Of a stretch of DNA of 64,000 nt, positions 32,621 to 43,090 are shown piece by piece. The number at the start of each line of letters is the position of its first letter. The first letter of the stretch is position 1. The stretch is from Entoloma clypeatum (Eukaryota > Basidiomycota > Agaricomycetes > Agaricales > Entolomataceae). Location of the stretch: the NCBI GenBank assembly GCA_963565915.1, contig OY751488.1, positions 1,364,001 to 1,428,000 of the forward strand, in the 5' to 3' direction. A model generated the notes under the pieces. It saw only the letters and a list, made by a program, of their open reading frames with translations, was not told the origin of the DNA and did no database searches. The position numbers were made by a program, and so were the translations under genes.

Positions 32621-33584
32621 ATGTCGGCATCCGATTTTCAAAAGGAGATGGAGGCGCTGCAGGCTAAGCTCGCGGAGGTGGAGGCGAAAAAGCGAGCAGC
32701 GGAGGAGGAGGCTGCGAGGAAGGCTGAGGAGGAGCGGAGAGCGGAGGAAGAGAGGGCTGCGGAGGCGGCGCGGTTAGCGGAGGAGATGCGTCGGGCGTCG
32801 GAGCTGGCGGCTCAGAAAAGGGGCGATGAAGTGGCCGCTGCGCAAGGCGCATCGAGCAAGGGGTCGGGGGAGCCGCAGGCGGAGAAGAAGAAGAAGACGA
32901 CGAAGAAGAGGAAGGTGGAGGAAGTGTCGGCGATGGTTGGAGAGGGGTCGGGAGTCGGGGTCGGGGTCGGCACCTGTGATAGGTGCATTGTGAAGGGCGT
33001 CGAATGCGAACGCGATGAGTAAGTCCCTCTTTGGTTCGTCTCTTCTGTTTTAACCTTGTTTTTTTTTTAGGAATAAGTCGTCCTGCAAAGGATGTATCAA
33101 AGACAAGAAGAAGTGCGAGGTCGGAGCGTCGGAGGGGAAGTCGGAGGTGAAGGAGGTGAAGAGAACGGTGAAGGTGGTTAAGGGGAAGAAAAAGGCGTCG
33201 GAGATGCCGTCGGAGAGTGGGTCGGAGGACACCGTCTTGGGTGTCCTCAAGATGATACTGGCGGAGACGAGGCAGGTGAGGCGACTGCTAACAGCAGTCG
33301 AAGGCTCGGTGAACACCGAGTACCAACCCAAGTCGCCGGAGGTGTCGGAGGAAGGGTCGGAGTCGGAGATGGATACGGCGGAGGAGACGCACGAGTTGAG
33401 ACTGGAGAAGAGGATTGCGAGAAGGATTAGGAAGGACCTGGTGAATAGGAAAAGGTTGGAGTTGCCGGAGCTGTCGGACGATTCCGACATGTCGATTTCG
33501 GAGCCGTCGGAGAAGGCGGAGTCGGGTAAGGAGGAGTCGGACAAGGAGGAGGGTCCGTCGAACAAGAAACAACGTACTAAGTAG
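32621..33584 (+). CDS. Antisense Zn(II)2Cys6-type protein gene of element C (2 exons)
   Basis: Exons 32621-33018 and 33071-33584; the 52-base intron 33019-33070 has donor GTAAGT, a TTTAAC branch-like site and a T-rich tract before AG. The product is 303 residues. Residues 1-75 are an Ala/Glu/Lys/Arg-rich coiled coil (MEALQAKLAEVEAKKRAAEE), followed by a basic stretch (KKKKTTKKRK). Six cysteines at 119, 122, 129, 138, 141 and 148 (C-x2-C-x6-C-x8-C-x2-C-x6-C) match the fungal Zn(II)2Cys6 DNA-binding cluster; the intron falls between the two halves. The C-terminus is acidic with a KKQRTK tail. It lies opposite to gag-pol, tail to tail with pol (27-base gap), and starts 166 bases from the 3' LTR. 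Function is inferred: a nuclear DNA-binding protein, perhaps acting on the CGG-rich LTR. A captured host gene is the alternative. Confidence 0.8.
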
Positions 33585-33611
33585 ATAGAATAGTACTTGT
33601 TTTTTCTTGTT

Positions 33612-36600
33612 TCAGAGCGATGTGAGCGGACCCGGTTTGTCGGGATAAGCGGAGTGAAAGTCGGAGACAAGCTCGGGGGCGTTTTCCAATTCATTGGCTG
33701 GTAGCCAAGAGAATTCTTCATCAGTGTTTTCATATCCTAACCAACGGACGAAATATAGTAGCTTGCAGCTACGTCGTCGGTCGATCTTTGAGTCGACTAT
33801 TTCAGCGATCTCGTACTCAAGTTCTCCGTCAATGTGAATCGGAGGAGGCGGAGGTTGGGTCCGATTCGGAATGGTGTTCGGAGTTGCGGGTTCAAGCATG
33901 GAGACGTGGTAGACGGGGTGAACACCGCGGAATGTGTCGGGGAGTCGGAGGGTAAAGGAGTGTGTGCCGGGTTGTGCAATGATCTCGTATGGTCCCAAGT
34001 ACTTTTCTGAGAGTTTCTTGGATGGGCGTGTTGTGCAGAAGAACTGTGCTTTGACGAAAACCTGTTGTCCGACAGAAAATGTCGGAGGTGCGATCCGATT
34101 ATTGTCGGAGGACTTCTGGTAACGTCGTTGAGCGTCGGAGATGGTGGCTTTCAGTTCTTGGTGAAGTTCGTCTAAGTCGGTCACGAAGGATCGGGCTCGG
34201 GAAGAGGCGAGGTCTCGTTCCGGGTGAACAGTAATGTTCGGATGGTAACCCTTGTTAGCAAAGAAGGGAGATATGCCAGTGGTAGCACTAGGTGCGTTGT
34301 TGTACGCGAACTCCGCAATCGGAAGGAGAGCGGACCAGTTGTCCTGTTGGTAGTTGCAGAATATCCGCAAGTACTGTTCGAGGGTCTGGTTAGTGCGTTC
34401 GGTTTGGCCATCGCCTTCGGGGTGGTAACCGGAGGTGAAGTGGAGGGTCATGTTTAGAGCCTTTCCGAGAGATCGGAAGAATCGGGAGACGAATTCGGGG
34501 CCGCGGTCGGAGGTGATATGTTCGGGGACGCCGTGTTTAGAGAAGACATGCAATACGAAGAGTACGGCAAGGTCTTCGGAGGTGCAGTGAATTGTTGTCG
34601 GAATGAAAATACTTTGTTTCGTTAATCGGTCAACGATAACGAGGATTGAATCAAAGTTGTCGGAGGTCGGAAGGGTCTCGATGAAATCCATTGAGATAGA
34701 ATTCCAAGGACGTTCGGGGATCGGAAGCTGTTTGAGTAGGCCGTAAGGCTTGTGTCTTTGTGGCTTCGATCGCATGCAAGTGGTACATGACTTGCAATAG
34801 TGTTTAACGAAATCTCGTATTCCGGGCCAGGTATAATCACGCTGAATGAGACTGAGTGTCTTGTTCTGACCTGGGTGTCCAGCAAGCATATGATCGTGCT
34901 TGTGCTGTAGGACTCGGAGTCGGAGGTCGTCGGAGTCGGGAACGTATATCCGATCGTCATGTCGGAGGAAACCATCGGGGTCGAGAGACCAGCAGGGTTT
35001 AGGATCTTTAGAAAGAGTGTTGTAAAGAGTGTCGGAAGGGAGTGCTGTGAGTATGTCGTGGTGAAGCTTTTCTGTGTCCATGATAATGGTTGCACGGAGG
35101 ACGGGCTCAAGGAGTTGAGTCGCGCGAACTGAAGCGGAGAGCTGTTCTTGCGAAAAGACTGGTCGGAGGTTGGTCGGATTGATGTCGACGTAGTCGCTAT
35201 TTCCCCCTTTAGGGTAGACATCCCAACGTCTAGTTAGAGAGTCAGGTTTAGTTCCCAATCGGCCGGGGCGGAATCGGATGACGAGGTTGAACTGGGAAAG
35301 GTATTCCGACCATCGGACTTGTCGGCGTGAAAGAACTTTGGTGGTGGCAAAATACTCGAGATTTTTGTGGTCGGTAACGACGTCAATCGGAGTACCGGAG
35401 CCTTCGAGGTAATGGCGCCAAATTTTAAACGCTTCGTAGATGGCAAGAAGTTCCTTATCGTGGGTGTCATAGTTTACTTCGGGGGCCGTGAAGGTGCGGG
35501 AATGGAATGCGACGGGGTGGACTTCATTGTCGGAGGTGACTATCGACAGAATAGCCGCTAGGGCATAGTCGGATGCGTCGGTTTCGACAATTATCGGAGA
35601 GTCGGGAATCCAGTGTGTCAGGATCGGAGCGGTGGTAAATGCCTTTTTCAGGTCATTAAAAGCGGTTCGAGCGTCGTCGGAGAACAGCCAAGTGGCATGT
35701 TTCCTGGTTAAACGAGTGAGTGGAATAGTGATGTTGGAATAGAATGGAATGAAACGTCGGTAAAAGTTTGCAAAACCTAAAAAGGACTGGACGTCCTTCA
35801 CTCTGCGCGGTTCAGGCCAATCCTGAATAATCTTGACTTTCGCTTCTGACATTTTGAGTCCGTCGGGAGAAAGGATAAATCCAAGATATTCTACAGTTTC
35901 GGCAGAGAAGTCGCACTTGTCGGCGCGGGCGTAAAGACCATGTTGTCGGAGTCGTCGGAGGACTTCTCGGACATGTTTTTTGTGTTCCTCGGGGTTGTCG
36001 GAGTAGATCAGGATGTCGTCGAGGTAAACGGTAACGCAGTTGTCCAGAAGGTCGGAGAAGATGTCGTTCATAAAATGTTGAAAGGCTGCAGGTGCGTTAG
36101 ACAATCCGAATGGCATGACTAACCATTCAAATGATCCATAGCGAGTGCGGAATGCAGTTTTCCATTCGTCACCTTCAGCGATGCGGACTAGGTGGTATGC
36201 GTGTCGGAGGTCTATGGTGGTATAAACGCGTGCTTTTCCGGCAGTGGCTAAGAGGTCGGAGATGAGCGGAAGTGGGTATCGGTCCTTCTTCGTGATTTTG
36301 TTCAGGCCTCGGTAGTCGACGCATAGTCGGAGTGATCCATCTTTCTTTCGGACGAAGAGGATCGGAGCGCCGTGAGGTGAACTAGAAGGTTTGATGAAAC
36401 CGATATTGAGGTGCTCATCGATGAAGTCTCGGAGGGATCCAAGTTCGGATTGCGAGAGTGAGTACATCGGACCAATCGGAGGGGAAGTACCTTCCTCCAA
36501 ATTGATTTTGAGGTCGTACGGTCGGTGGGGTGCAAGGGTGTCGGCTTTTTTCTTACTGAATACATCAGCAAAATCGTGGTATTCCTCGGGTATGCCAGAG

Positions 36601-37312
36601 AGGTCGGGAGCGTCGTCGGAGACAGACGCGGAATTGGCGGAGATGTCGGAGAGGTGAACGCGGAAAGCGTATGCCCCAGGAGCTTTACATGCATGGAGAT
36701 ATGCGGCTGCATTGACCATGGTAATCTGTGGCGGGTCGGAGGTGTTCGGAGTGAGCGGATCGGAGGTGCCCATCGGAGAGGGTGGACACTGCAGAGGTGG
36801 CGGAGCTGCCTCAGCAGTCGACGTCGGAGTCGGACTCGGAGTGTCGGGTAACGTAGAACGGAATAAGATACTGCCCAATACCCAGTCAATCAACGGATTG
36901 TAGCGGGTGAGCCAGTTGTGTCCTAGAACCAAATTACAAGACGAATCGAGGGTTGTCACGTAAAACGCGACGGTCAGAAATTCACCGGAAGGAAATCGGA
37001 GAGGAAGATCGATAGATTGTGTGATATAAGTATTTGAAGAACCGTCAAAAAGTTTCAAAACCATAGGTGAAGGAATCGGAGTCGGAGATAAGTTTAAAGA
37101 AGAAATAAATCTGGTATCTGCGAAGCAATGTGTAGAACCAGAATCAATAAGAGTCTTTATCGGAAGAGAATCGGAAAAGGTGGGAGATATCAAATCAATA
37201 CATAGAGAGTTCGGATTTGAGAGAGCGGACACATTGAGTCGGAGGGTTTCCAAAGGTGCACGAAAGGAGTCAACGCAATCCCCAGTACGTGCTGGAATCT
37301 GAGGACTGCTTA
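33612..37312 (-). CDS. pol: Pol polyprotein of element C
   Basis: About 1230 residues, read in the -1 frame after gag. The frame is open from the A7 site at 37316-37322. Numbering below starts at the TTG codon at 37253. Protease: DSG at 37-39 and GHNWLTRYNPLIDW. RT: catalytic YLDD at 410-413 in VTVYLDDILIYS. RNase H: ETDASDYALAAIL and the tail ending at RWDVYPKGGNSDY. Integrase: HHCC zinc domain (HMLAGHPGQ to CKSCTTC), catalytic Asp856 (SMDFIETLP), Asp916 (TSDRGPEF) and Glu952 (GQTERTNQ), so D-D-35-E. Chromodomain 1143-1205 (EYEIAEIVDS, YFVRWLGYENTDEEFSW), which in this clade guides integration to chromatin. Length and order fit Tf1/Tf2-type chromoviruses. No internal stop. Confidence 0.93.
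35198..35214 (-). promoter_or_regulatory. Candidate central polypurine tract in element C
   Basis: On the minus strand CCCTAAAGGGGGAAATA differs from the 3' polypurine tract (CCCTAAGGGGGAAATA) by one added A. It codes for PKGGN in the link between RNase H and integrase. It may prime a second plus strand, as central tracts do in Ty1 and lentiviruses. Confidence 0.55.
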
Positions 37313-38539
37313 CTATTTTTTTGACTCGGTCGTCTTCTCTGATTTGTCCTCAGCTTGGGCCGCGCGGGCTTTTGCTTTGGCGTTAGAAGACGATTTCTTC
37401 GAGCAGTCGGAAGCCCGATGACCAACGTTGCCGCAAAACATGCATAAATTATTGTCAAATCGTCGTTGGCGTTCTTGGGGAGTTAATTTCCCATCTTTGC
37501 CAAGTTTGTCGGAGAGGGCGGATTTCGGAGAGGTGGATGACGATTTTTGTTGTTGTTGCGAGTTGGGTTTAGACGATGAGGAGTTGTTGTTGGAGGATGA
37601 TGAAGCGGGGGTCTGTTTTTTGTCGGATTTGTCGGATTTGTCGGATTTCGGAGTAGATTTGTCGGAGGAGCGCGATTTCTCGCGTTGACGTTCCCAGTAG
37701 CGAGCATCAATGTTATGGGCCATTACTTTCAACTCGGCGAGAGTCTTTGGTTTGGGAAAAGTCCCCAAAACGTCCTTGATGCGTTCCGCTAAACCGGTAT
37801 AGTACCGATATCGGAGCGCGCCATCATCCCACTGCGTGCGAGCGGAAAGACGTTTGAAGTCCACGTTGTAACGTAGGATCTTCTGATTGTCGCGCATCCG
37901 AAGGTGATCCAGGCTATCCTTTGCTTCTCCGGTCGGATCGATAGGTCCGAATTCGGATCGGAGGATGTGCACAAAGGCGGACCAGTCGTCCAACCAGACA
38001 GAGTCGTCGTCGGACTCTCCCAAGAGGGTGGGCTCAAACCATTCGAGCGCGGTTCCTCGGAGGTACGACAGAGCGAAACTGACTTTGTTATCATCATCGT
38101 CAAAGGCGGGGTTGTTTCGGAAATATAGTGTGCATTGTGCGAGGAAACTGGTGAGTTTCCGAGAGTCGGAACCGTCAAAAGTGTCGGGTTCCTTCGATTT
38201 CTTTTTCGGAGTTTTCGGAGTCTCTCTACGTCGGAGCTCCTGCGTCATAAGCATAATTGCTTCGGCGAGGTTTGGAGTTTGCTCGCGACGGAAAGGATTG
38301 TTATCGTCAAAAGGAGAGGTCGGCGATTTAAAAGGACGGAATTCTTCAGGAATCGGAGGTCCTTGTGTCTGAGGTGTTCGGAGACGAGGTGTCGGAGATA
38401 TGGGGTCAGGTTTGGGTGCAGATTCTTCTGCGGGAATATCTTGGAACGTATGTAGAAATGTCGCCCTGGTGTCCTGCAGGTTTGAAGCTTCCGCTGCGGC
38501 TGCTGCTGCGCGGGAGTTCTGTGTGTTGCGGGCTGCCAT
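37313..38539 (-). CDS. gag: Gag protein of element C
   Basis: 408 residues from ATG at 38539 (MAARNTQNSRAAAAAAEASN). A Pro-rich region is followed by the capsid core (KLTSFLAQCTLYFRNNPAF, VSFALSYLRGTALEWFEP and YYTGLAERIKD). Then comes a Ser/Lys/Asn/Gln-rich linker and one canonical zinc knuckle CMFCGNVGHRASDC near residue 375. It ends in a basic tail. It forms the cytoplasmic particle and packages the RNA. The stop TAG (37313-37315) follows directly on an A7 run. Start chosen because it is the first ATG, 46 bases after the LTR. Confidence 0.9.
   Translation of the reverse strand: MAARNTQNSRAAAAAAEASNLQDTRATFLHTFQDIPAEESAPKPDPISPTPRLRTPQTQGPPIPEEFRPFKSPTSPFDDNNPFRREQTPNLAEAIMLMTQELRRRETPKTPKKKSKEPDTFDGSDSRKLTSFLAQCTLYFRNNPAFDDDDNKVSFALSYLRGTALEWFEPTLLGESDDDSVWLDDWSAFVHILRSEFGPIDPTGEAKDSLDHLRMRDNQKILRYNVDFKRLSARTQWDDGALRYRYYTGLAERIKDVLGTFPKPKTLAELKVMAHNIDARYWERQREKSRSSDKSTPKSDKSDKSDKKQTPASSSSNNNSSSSKPNSQQQQKSSSTSPKSALSDKLGKDGKLTPQERQRRFDNNLCMFCGNVGHRASDCSKKSSSNAKAKARAAQAEDKSEKTTESKK
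37316..37322 (-). promoter_or_regulatory. -1 frameshift slippery heptamer at the gag stop
   Basis: On the minus strand the gag frame reads TCA AAA AAA TAG. The heptamer A-AAA-AAA fits X-XXY-YYZ, and the -1 frame continues open (ATA GTA AGC AGT) into pol without a stop. No downstream stem or pseudoknot was analysed. Confidence 0.6.
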
Positions 38540-38571
38540 AACTGGAATTTGAAATACGGATAAGCGAGTGG

Positions 38572-38583
38572 CAGTTTGAATAT
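38572..38583 (-). promoter_or_regulatory. Self-priming primer-binding site, family C
   Basis: On the minus strand ATATTCAAACTG starts two bases after the 5' LTR and is the exact complement of the LTR segment CAGTTTGAATAT (38826-38815). That segment begins 33 bases after the start of the TATTTAAA box (38859). Twelve paired bases. Confidence 0.82.
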
Positions 38584-38585
38584 AC

Positions 38586-39060
38586 TGTTAAGAACTGATC
38601 GACAAAACGTCGGAGCTACGTCGGACGCGTCGGAAGGTCGGAAGGTCGGAGCGCGTGCAACGTAGGGGCAAGGACTTGGCTTCAACTTGTGTGTTGCGCC
38701 CTCGCTAATACGTTGGTGTCCTTATTTCGGAGGATCGGAGGATCGGAGGTCGGAGGTCGGACTCAAGTTAAGAGTCGGAAAGAGGACGGGAGGTATGATG
38801 TCGAATCTAAGTTGATATTCAAACTGAAGCTAATACATGATTCTACATAAGTTTAAATACTATGTCGGAGGACGTGTGGCTTCGTCGGAGTCGGATAACG
38901 AGTGGCTGTCGGAGATTCTTAACATAAGTAAAATGATCGGATGTAAGTAATGTACGTAGTAACGAGATTCATAACAGTAAGTATGCATAATAAGTATTAG
39001 TCAAAATGTCGGAGGTGTCGGGATTGGTCGGAAATCGTCGGAATGGATCGGAATGTAACA
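38586..39060 (-). repeat. 5' LTR of element C (475 bp)
   Basis: Appears identical to 31980-32454. It drives gag-pol from TATTTAAA (38859-38852), with the RNA start expected near 38826. Confidence 0.92.
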
Positions 39061-41239
39061 TTACAACAACGTCCGGATTAAGGAAGGCGATGAATGGAAG
39101 GCCGCCTTCCTCACCAGTTGAGGATTGTTCGAACCATTGGTCATGTTTTTCGGCCTTTGCAACTCCCCAGGAACGTTCTCTCAAATGATGGCTAGTCTAT
39201 TCTGGGACCAGATCCGCCGACGTATCTGTGTGATCTACATGGATGACATCGTGGTTATCGGTAAAACCAAGGAAGAACTCGCGCGAAACACCAAAGAAAT
39301 CCTACAGATCCTATTGGTGGAAGCATTGAAAGATTGGAGACACTATCTGCTCGCAGCCAGGGAACCTTTCGAGATCTTGACCGATCACAAGAACCTGGAA
39401 TATTTCCGTCGTCCTCAGGACCTGAATCAACGACAGCGACGCTGGAAAATGAAGTTACAAGACTATGACTTTGAATTACGGCATGTACCCAGCAAGACCA
39501 ATGCGAAAGCGGACATCCTGTCACGCTTACCCTGGTATGAAGCGGAACTCGAACCACAAGACAGTGACCAAATGCTCAAGGAGGGACTATTCTTGAAACG
39601 GTTGGAATCAGAAGATGTGGTACAAATGGAGATGTTCACGGAGGAACAATTCTTTGAAGGGGGTGAAACATCTGATTCCATCAAAATTGGAAACGTCATG
39701 ACCATCAAAAATCCATGGATCGCACGCATCAAGGGTTCAAACCACATGGAGACAGAAGTAGCCCAGGGTCTAAAGAAGAATCCTCATTGGTATCAACAGG
39801 AAAATGGCATCACATATGCAGGCGAAAGAGTCTATGTTCCACCAGACCCACAACTGCGCCAAGAACTGATGTTTGAATCACACAATGCACCAGTGGCTGG
39901 ACATTCAGGACAATATCAGACACATGAACTCCTCACTCGTACCTACTGGTGGCCTACTATCCTGCATGACATGAAGAAGTACGTAAAGGGTTGTGACACC
40001 TGTCAACGCAACAAGATCAACAGACAGAAATGACACGCTCTGCTACATCCCCATGCAGCACCAAGTCATACATGGGAAGACATAGGAATTGACGTCGTGG
40101 GACCAATACCAGAGTCTGATGGAAAGAATGCGATGCTGGTCATCACAGATAGACATTCGAAGATGCTCCATCTCATTCCGACAACCGTGGAATTATCAGC
40201 TGAAGGATTAGCCAAGATCTATCGGGATCAGATATGGAAGCTTCATGGGATCCCCAAGAAGATCATCAGCGATAGGGGACTGCAGTTTGCTGCGAAGTTC
40301 ATGGAGATACTCTGCCGCATGCTAGGGATCAAAAGGAACCTGTCCACCATGTACCACCCACAGACTGATGGACAGGCCGAGCGATCGCATCAGGAAACGG
40401 AAGCATTCTTATGGAACTTTGTCAACCATCTACAGGATGATTGGGCTGAGTGGATCGCAATCACAGAGTTCCAGTACAATGACAAAGAACACCAGGCCAT
40501 GAAGCACACCACATTCTACCTCAACTACGGTTTACATCCTTGGAAGGGAGAACTCATGTTAGAAGATACCAATCTGGCAGCCAACGACTTCTTGAAAAAA
40601 CTCAAACAGGCATGAGAAGAAGCCAATGCAGCGCTGAAACAAGCACAGGATCAGATGAAGAAGACAGTTGATACACGGCGAAGTCCATCTTGGAACTACC
40701 GCATCGGGGACAAGGTGTGGCTGGAAGGGACTAATATCAGGACCGATCGCCCCTCAAAGAAACTTGATGCACTCCGACATGGACCATTCAAAGTCCTAGA
40801 GAAGAAAGGAGCTAGCACGTATCTTCTTGATCTTCCGAAGACTTGGAAGATGATTCACCCTGTGTTCAACGAGACCCTGTTGTCACCATATGAAACTCCG
40901 AAGTACGCCATCCAGAAAAAGAAACCAGCCCCTGATCTGATCATCGTCGAAGGACGAGAAGAGTACCATGTGTCTACGATCCTAGACTCTCGAAGTGGGA
41001 AGGATATGGCCCAGAAGAGAACACATGGGAACCTCGAGCTAATGTTCAGAACGCTCAAGATTTGATCCGTGATTTCCATTGGCAGAACCCATCTCGTCCA
41101 CAATAAAAGACGAGTTCTCAAAACCCATGGCAGTATCGACCTCATCAGTCAACCACACACTGAGTTCCCTGCTCTAGTCTTTTCCCTGCCCAATATAGCC
41201 ACCCCATTCTTCTTTTATCTCTCAACCATCCTCACCGCC

Positions 41240-41364
41240 ATGTCAAACACCATCGTTACCTCCACCTCCACCACCGACATCAACCCCGCCATCGCCGCCC
41301 TTATGAACAAAGCGCTCTCCATGAGAGACCAAATCCATGCCCTCGAAACTTCCCTCGCCGGCCT
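41240..41364 (+). pseudogene. B2 accessory ORF, truncated
   Basis: Starts MSNTIVTSTSTTDINP like the ORF at 8163 in B1. After residue 42 (ETSLAGL) it is joined in frame to the middle of the 3' LTR by a deletion. Confidence 0.6.
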
Positions 41365-41577
41365 CAGCTTACTCATTGTACATAGCCTTCCGCAGTTGCC
41401 TGACTCATGTGCACTGCCTTCTGCAGTACTGACTCATCTGCTATCACCTATAGTCAGTACCTATATAAACCTCTTGTACTGTAGTAGATTCCTTAGATTT
41501 AGCAATCACATTGCTCTTCGCCTTTCCACTTCCTGCATACTCTGCCCGAACCTTGGGACGGTTTGTTAAGCATAACA
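41365..41577 (+). repeat. 3' LTR of B2, 5'-truncated (213 bp)
   Basis: Keeps the TATATAA box and the TTAGATTTAGCAATCAC block and ends AAGCATAACA. About 190 bases are lost from its left end. Confidence 0.85.
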
Positions 41578-41582
41578 ATGTT

Positions 41583-42237
41583 GTCACGGAACTTCAGGCT
41601 GATATTATTACCCCCTAGTAGAAATCAGGGAGAGTAAAATCTCATGGATGGAGAGAAAAAGTCACTGCAATGTTGAAAGAAACTGTGACACTAAATCTTT
41701 CATCTACTTACCTGGATGTGACTTTGGGGACCATGCTGTGCAGTGCAAGCAGAAATAGCTCCTTAGAAACATCTACTTATTTCCTACTATATAATAATTA
41801 CGATGAGGTGTCACTGTCGTCCATCTACTTATAATAAAAGCGGGCCACCTCATATTGGGCAGATGGCTGCAAACAGCAGAGAGTGGAAATGGGGTAACGA
41901 TTGATTTTGGCATATCTTTTGGTGTGACATTTACTTGGTAGAATTTTGCTTCTCCCCCTTCCAAAAAATGTTCCCAAGGGACGCCTCTCATTTGCATTTT
42001 TATAATGAGAGGATTCAAATTGTATAGATCAAAAAATAATGATTTTTCTGAAGTACACATGCATGGTATCAAGTAATAAGTAAATCATTAAGTGTGCCTG
42101 TAATAACGATAGGACGAGGGGTGTTTCTCATGAAAACAACTCCCAGAGCCTTGGGGGGTTACTTGATAAGCAAGATTGAAAATGTTCGAAGACAATGTGA
42201 ATACCTACCTCAGCAATGTTTTCTTACAGCTGCACGC
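41583..42237. other. No supported gene
   Basis: Sequence between B2 and the 3' end of the KOW gene. It may hold the 3' untranslated region of that minus-strand gene. Confidence 0.4.
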
Positions 42238-42513
42238 TCATTCTTCAGTATATCTCGATTCAATTTTTTTTTGCTCTGCCATCTCCACAACCAGAGGAAG
42301 ATCCTGGGGCTGCAGTCTTAATGTCGTCGAAGTGACAATGTCCTTGGAGCCCTCTTCCCAGGTCACAACTCTGCAAATGGCAAGGCTGGTAGGACCATGT
42401 CCTTCATGGGTAACCGGATGTACTAAAGTCCCAATGTTCTGTCCACTAATAATAACGAGAAGGGAATCAGTACACGTAGGACTGGGGTTTTCAAGTACCA
42501 CTTGTGCCATCAT

Positions 42514-43088
42514 TGTTACACTTTTTCACCCTCTTTCTACACACCTTCACATGACCCCTCGACCCTCGATCCCTATTCAACCCCATTTCACTTAACTCCG
42601 ACGACCCTGGGACACATGTCCCCTCTATCAGCGCTATGACTCATACTGACTCGGACTATTCCCCTTTTAGATACATTTTCACTTGTTATCTCTGACTCAA
42701 GGCCTTGAGGCCTTATCTCTAACTCCTATGCCATAGCCCCTTGAAACATCTAACTAACTAATGGCCTATTTAGCTCCTGCGCAGCACCTACTTATTTATA
42801 GCCATAGGATAACATATATAAGACCTGTAACCTTAGAGTAGAGGTCCTTAGCTTGACCTAGGCATACAACACTTACTTGTCTATTCTTCAAACGTCGACG
42901 GTGTGTTTCTCACTCTCCAACTAAGTGCCTTGCGAGGACTTAGCTCTGCCAGACCCCGAACCAAGTCGTCCTTCTGAGGAACTCGCTGATCTTGACCAAG
43001 TTGTCCTATTGAGGGACTTGTGTGTGAAAACCAGTACAAACCCACGTGACTAGGACCTTAGACTGATTGTAGGCTATTTGCCATAACA
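42514..43088 (+). repeat. 5' LTR of A2 (575 bp)
   Basis: Starts TGTTACACTTTTTCACCC and ends GCCATAACA. TATATAA at 42815. RNA start region AGCTTGACCT at 42850-42859. It carries an extra 18 bases near 42893-42911 (GTCGACGGTGTGTTTCTC) that are absent from the 3' LTR and from both solo LTRs. Confidence 0.9.
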
Positions 43089-43090
43089 AA

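Larger units (their letters stand above)
31980..39060 (-). mobile_element. Ty3/gypsy chromovirus, family C, apparently intact (7081 bp)
   Basis: Inserted in the RT of B2 with a perfect 5-bp duplication TTACA (31975-31979 and 39061-39065). Both LTRs are 475 bp and I saw no difference between them. On the minus strand the order is 5' LTR (39060-38586), self-priming site, gag, pol in the -1 frame, and 3' LTR (32454-31980). An antisense spliced gene (32621-33584, plus) fills the space between pol and the 3' LTR. All enzyme motifs are present and no stop interrupts gag or pol. This is the only element in the window that looks young and possibly active. Confidence 0.92.
31061..41062 (+). pseudogene. 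B2 pol remnant, interrupted by element C
   Basis: Protease part (VLDIGRTDMLLGHDWLVHHN) at 31130-31579 and RT start at 31715-31979. After element C, RT continues at 39061: the target was the codons of the conserved MWGYNN motif (GGT TAC A/AC). The catalytic YMDD is at about 39237. About 500 bases (palm end and most of RNase H) are deleted at 39317. Then come the RNase H tail, the integrase zinc domain (39890-40020) and the core with Asp in GIDVVGP, Asp in SDRGLQF and Glu in QAERSHQE. The chromodomain is shortened by 31 bases and shifted. Stops include TGA at 39119, 40031 and 40613; the same sites in B1 are CGA at 39119 and 40031. Confidence 0.85.
29649..41577 (+). mobile_element. Ty3/gypsy chromovirus, family B, copy B2 (holds element C)
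   Basis: Bounded by a 5-bp target duplication ATGTT (29644-29648 and 41578-41582). It has a 5' LTR, a gag start, a pol with large internal deletions, part of the accessory ORF and a 5'-truncated 3' LTR. It is split at 31979/39061 by element C. Without C (7081 bp plus the extra 5 bp) it is about 4.8 kb. Deletions: gag end to protease start (at about 31060), about 500 bases of RT/RNase H (at about 39317), 31 bases in the chromodomain (about 40995), and accessory ORF to LTR (at about 41365). The LTR start is GG instead of TG by one base change. Confidence 0.88.

Noticed and set aside
33050..33733. A 227-codon minus-strand frame opposite the second exon of the antisense gene
   Set aside because: It is a low-complexity shadow (Ser/Leu/Phe-rich) of the acidic coding sequence on the other strand and overlaps the end of pol.
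34181..38685. Several 60-200-codon frames on both strands within gag and pol of element C
   Set aside because: Shadows of the two intact main frames, Arg/Ser/Thr-rich due to the TCGGA composition, with no motifs.
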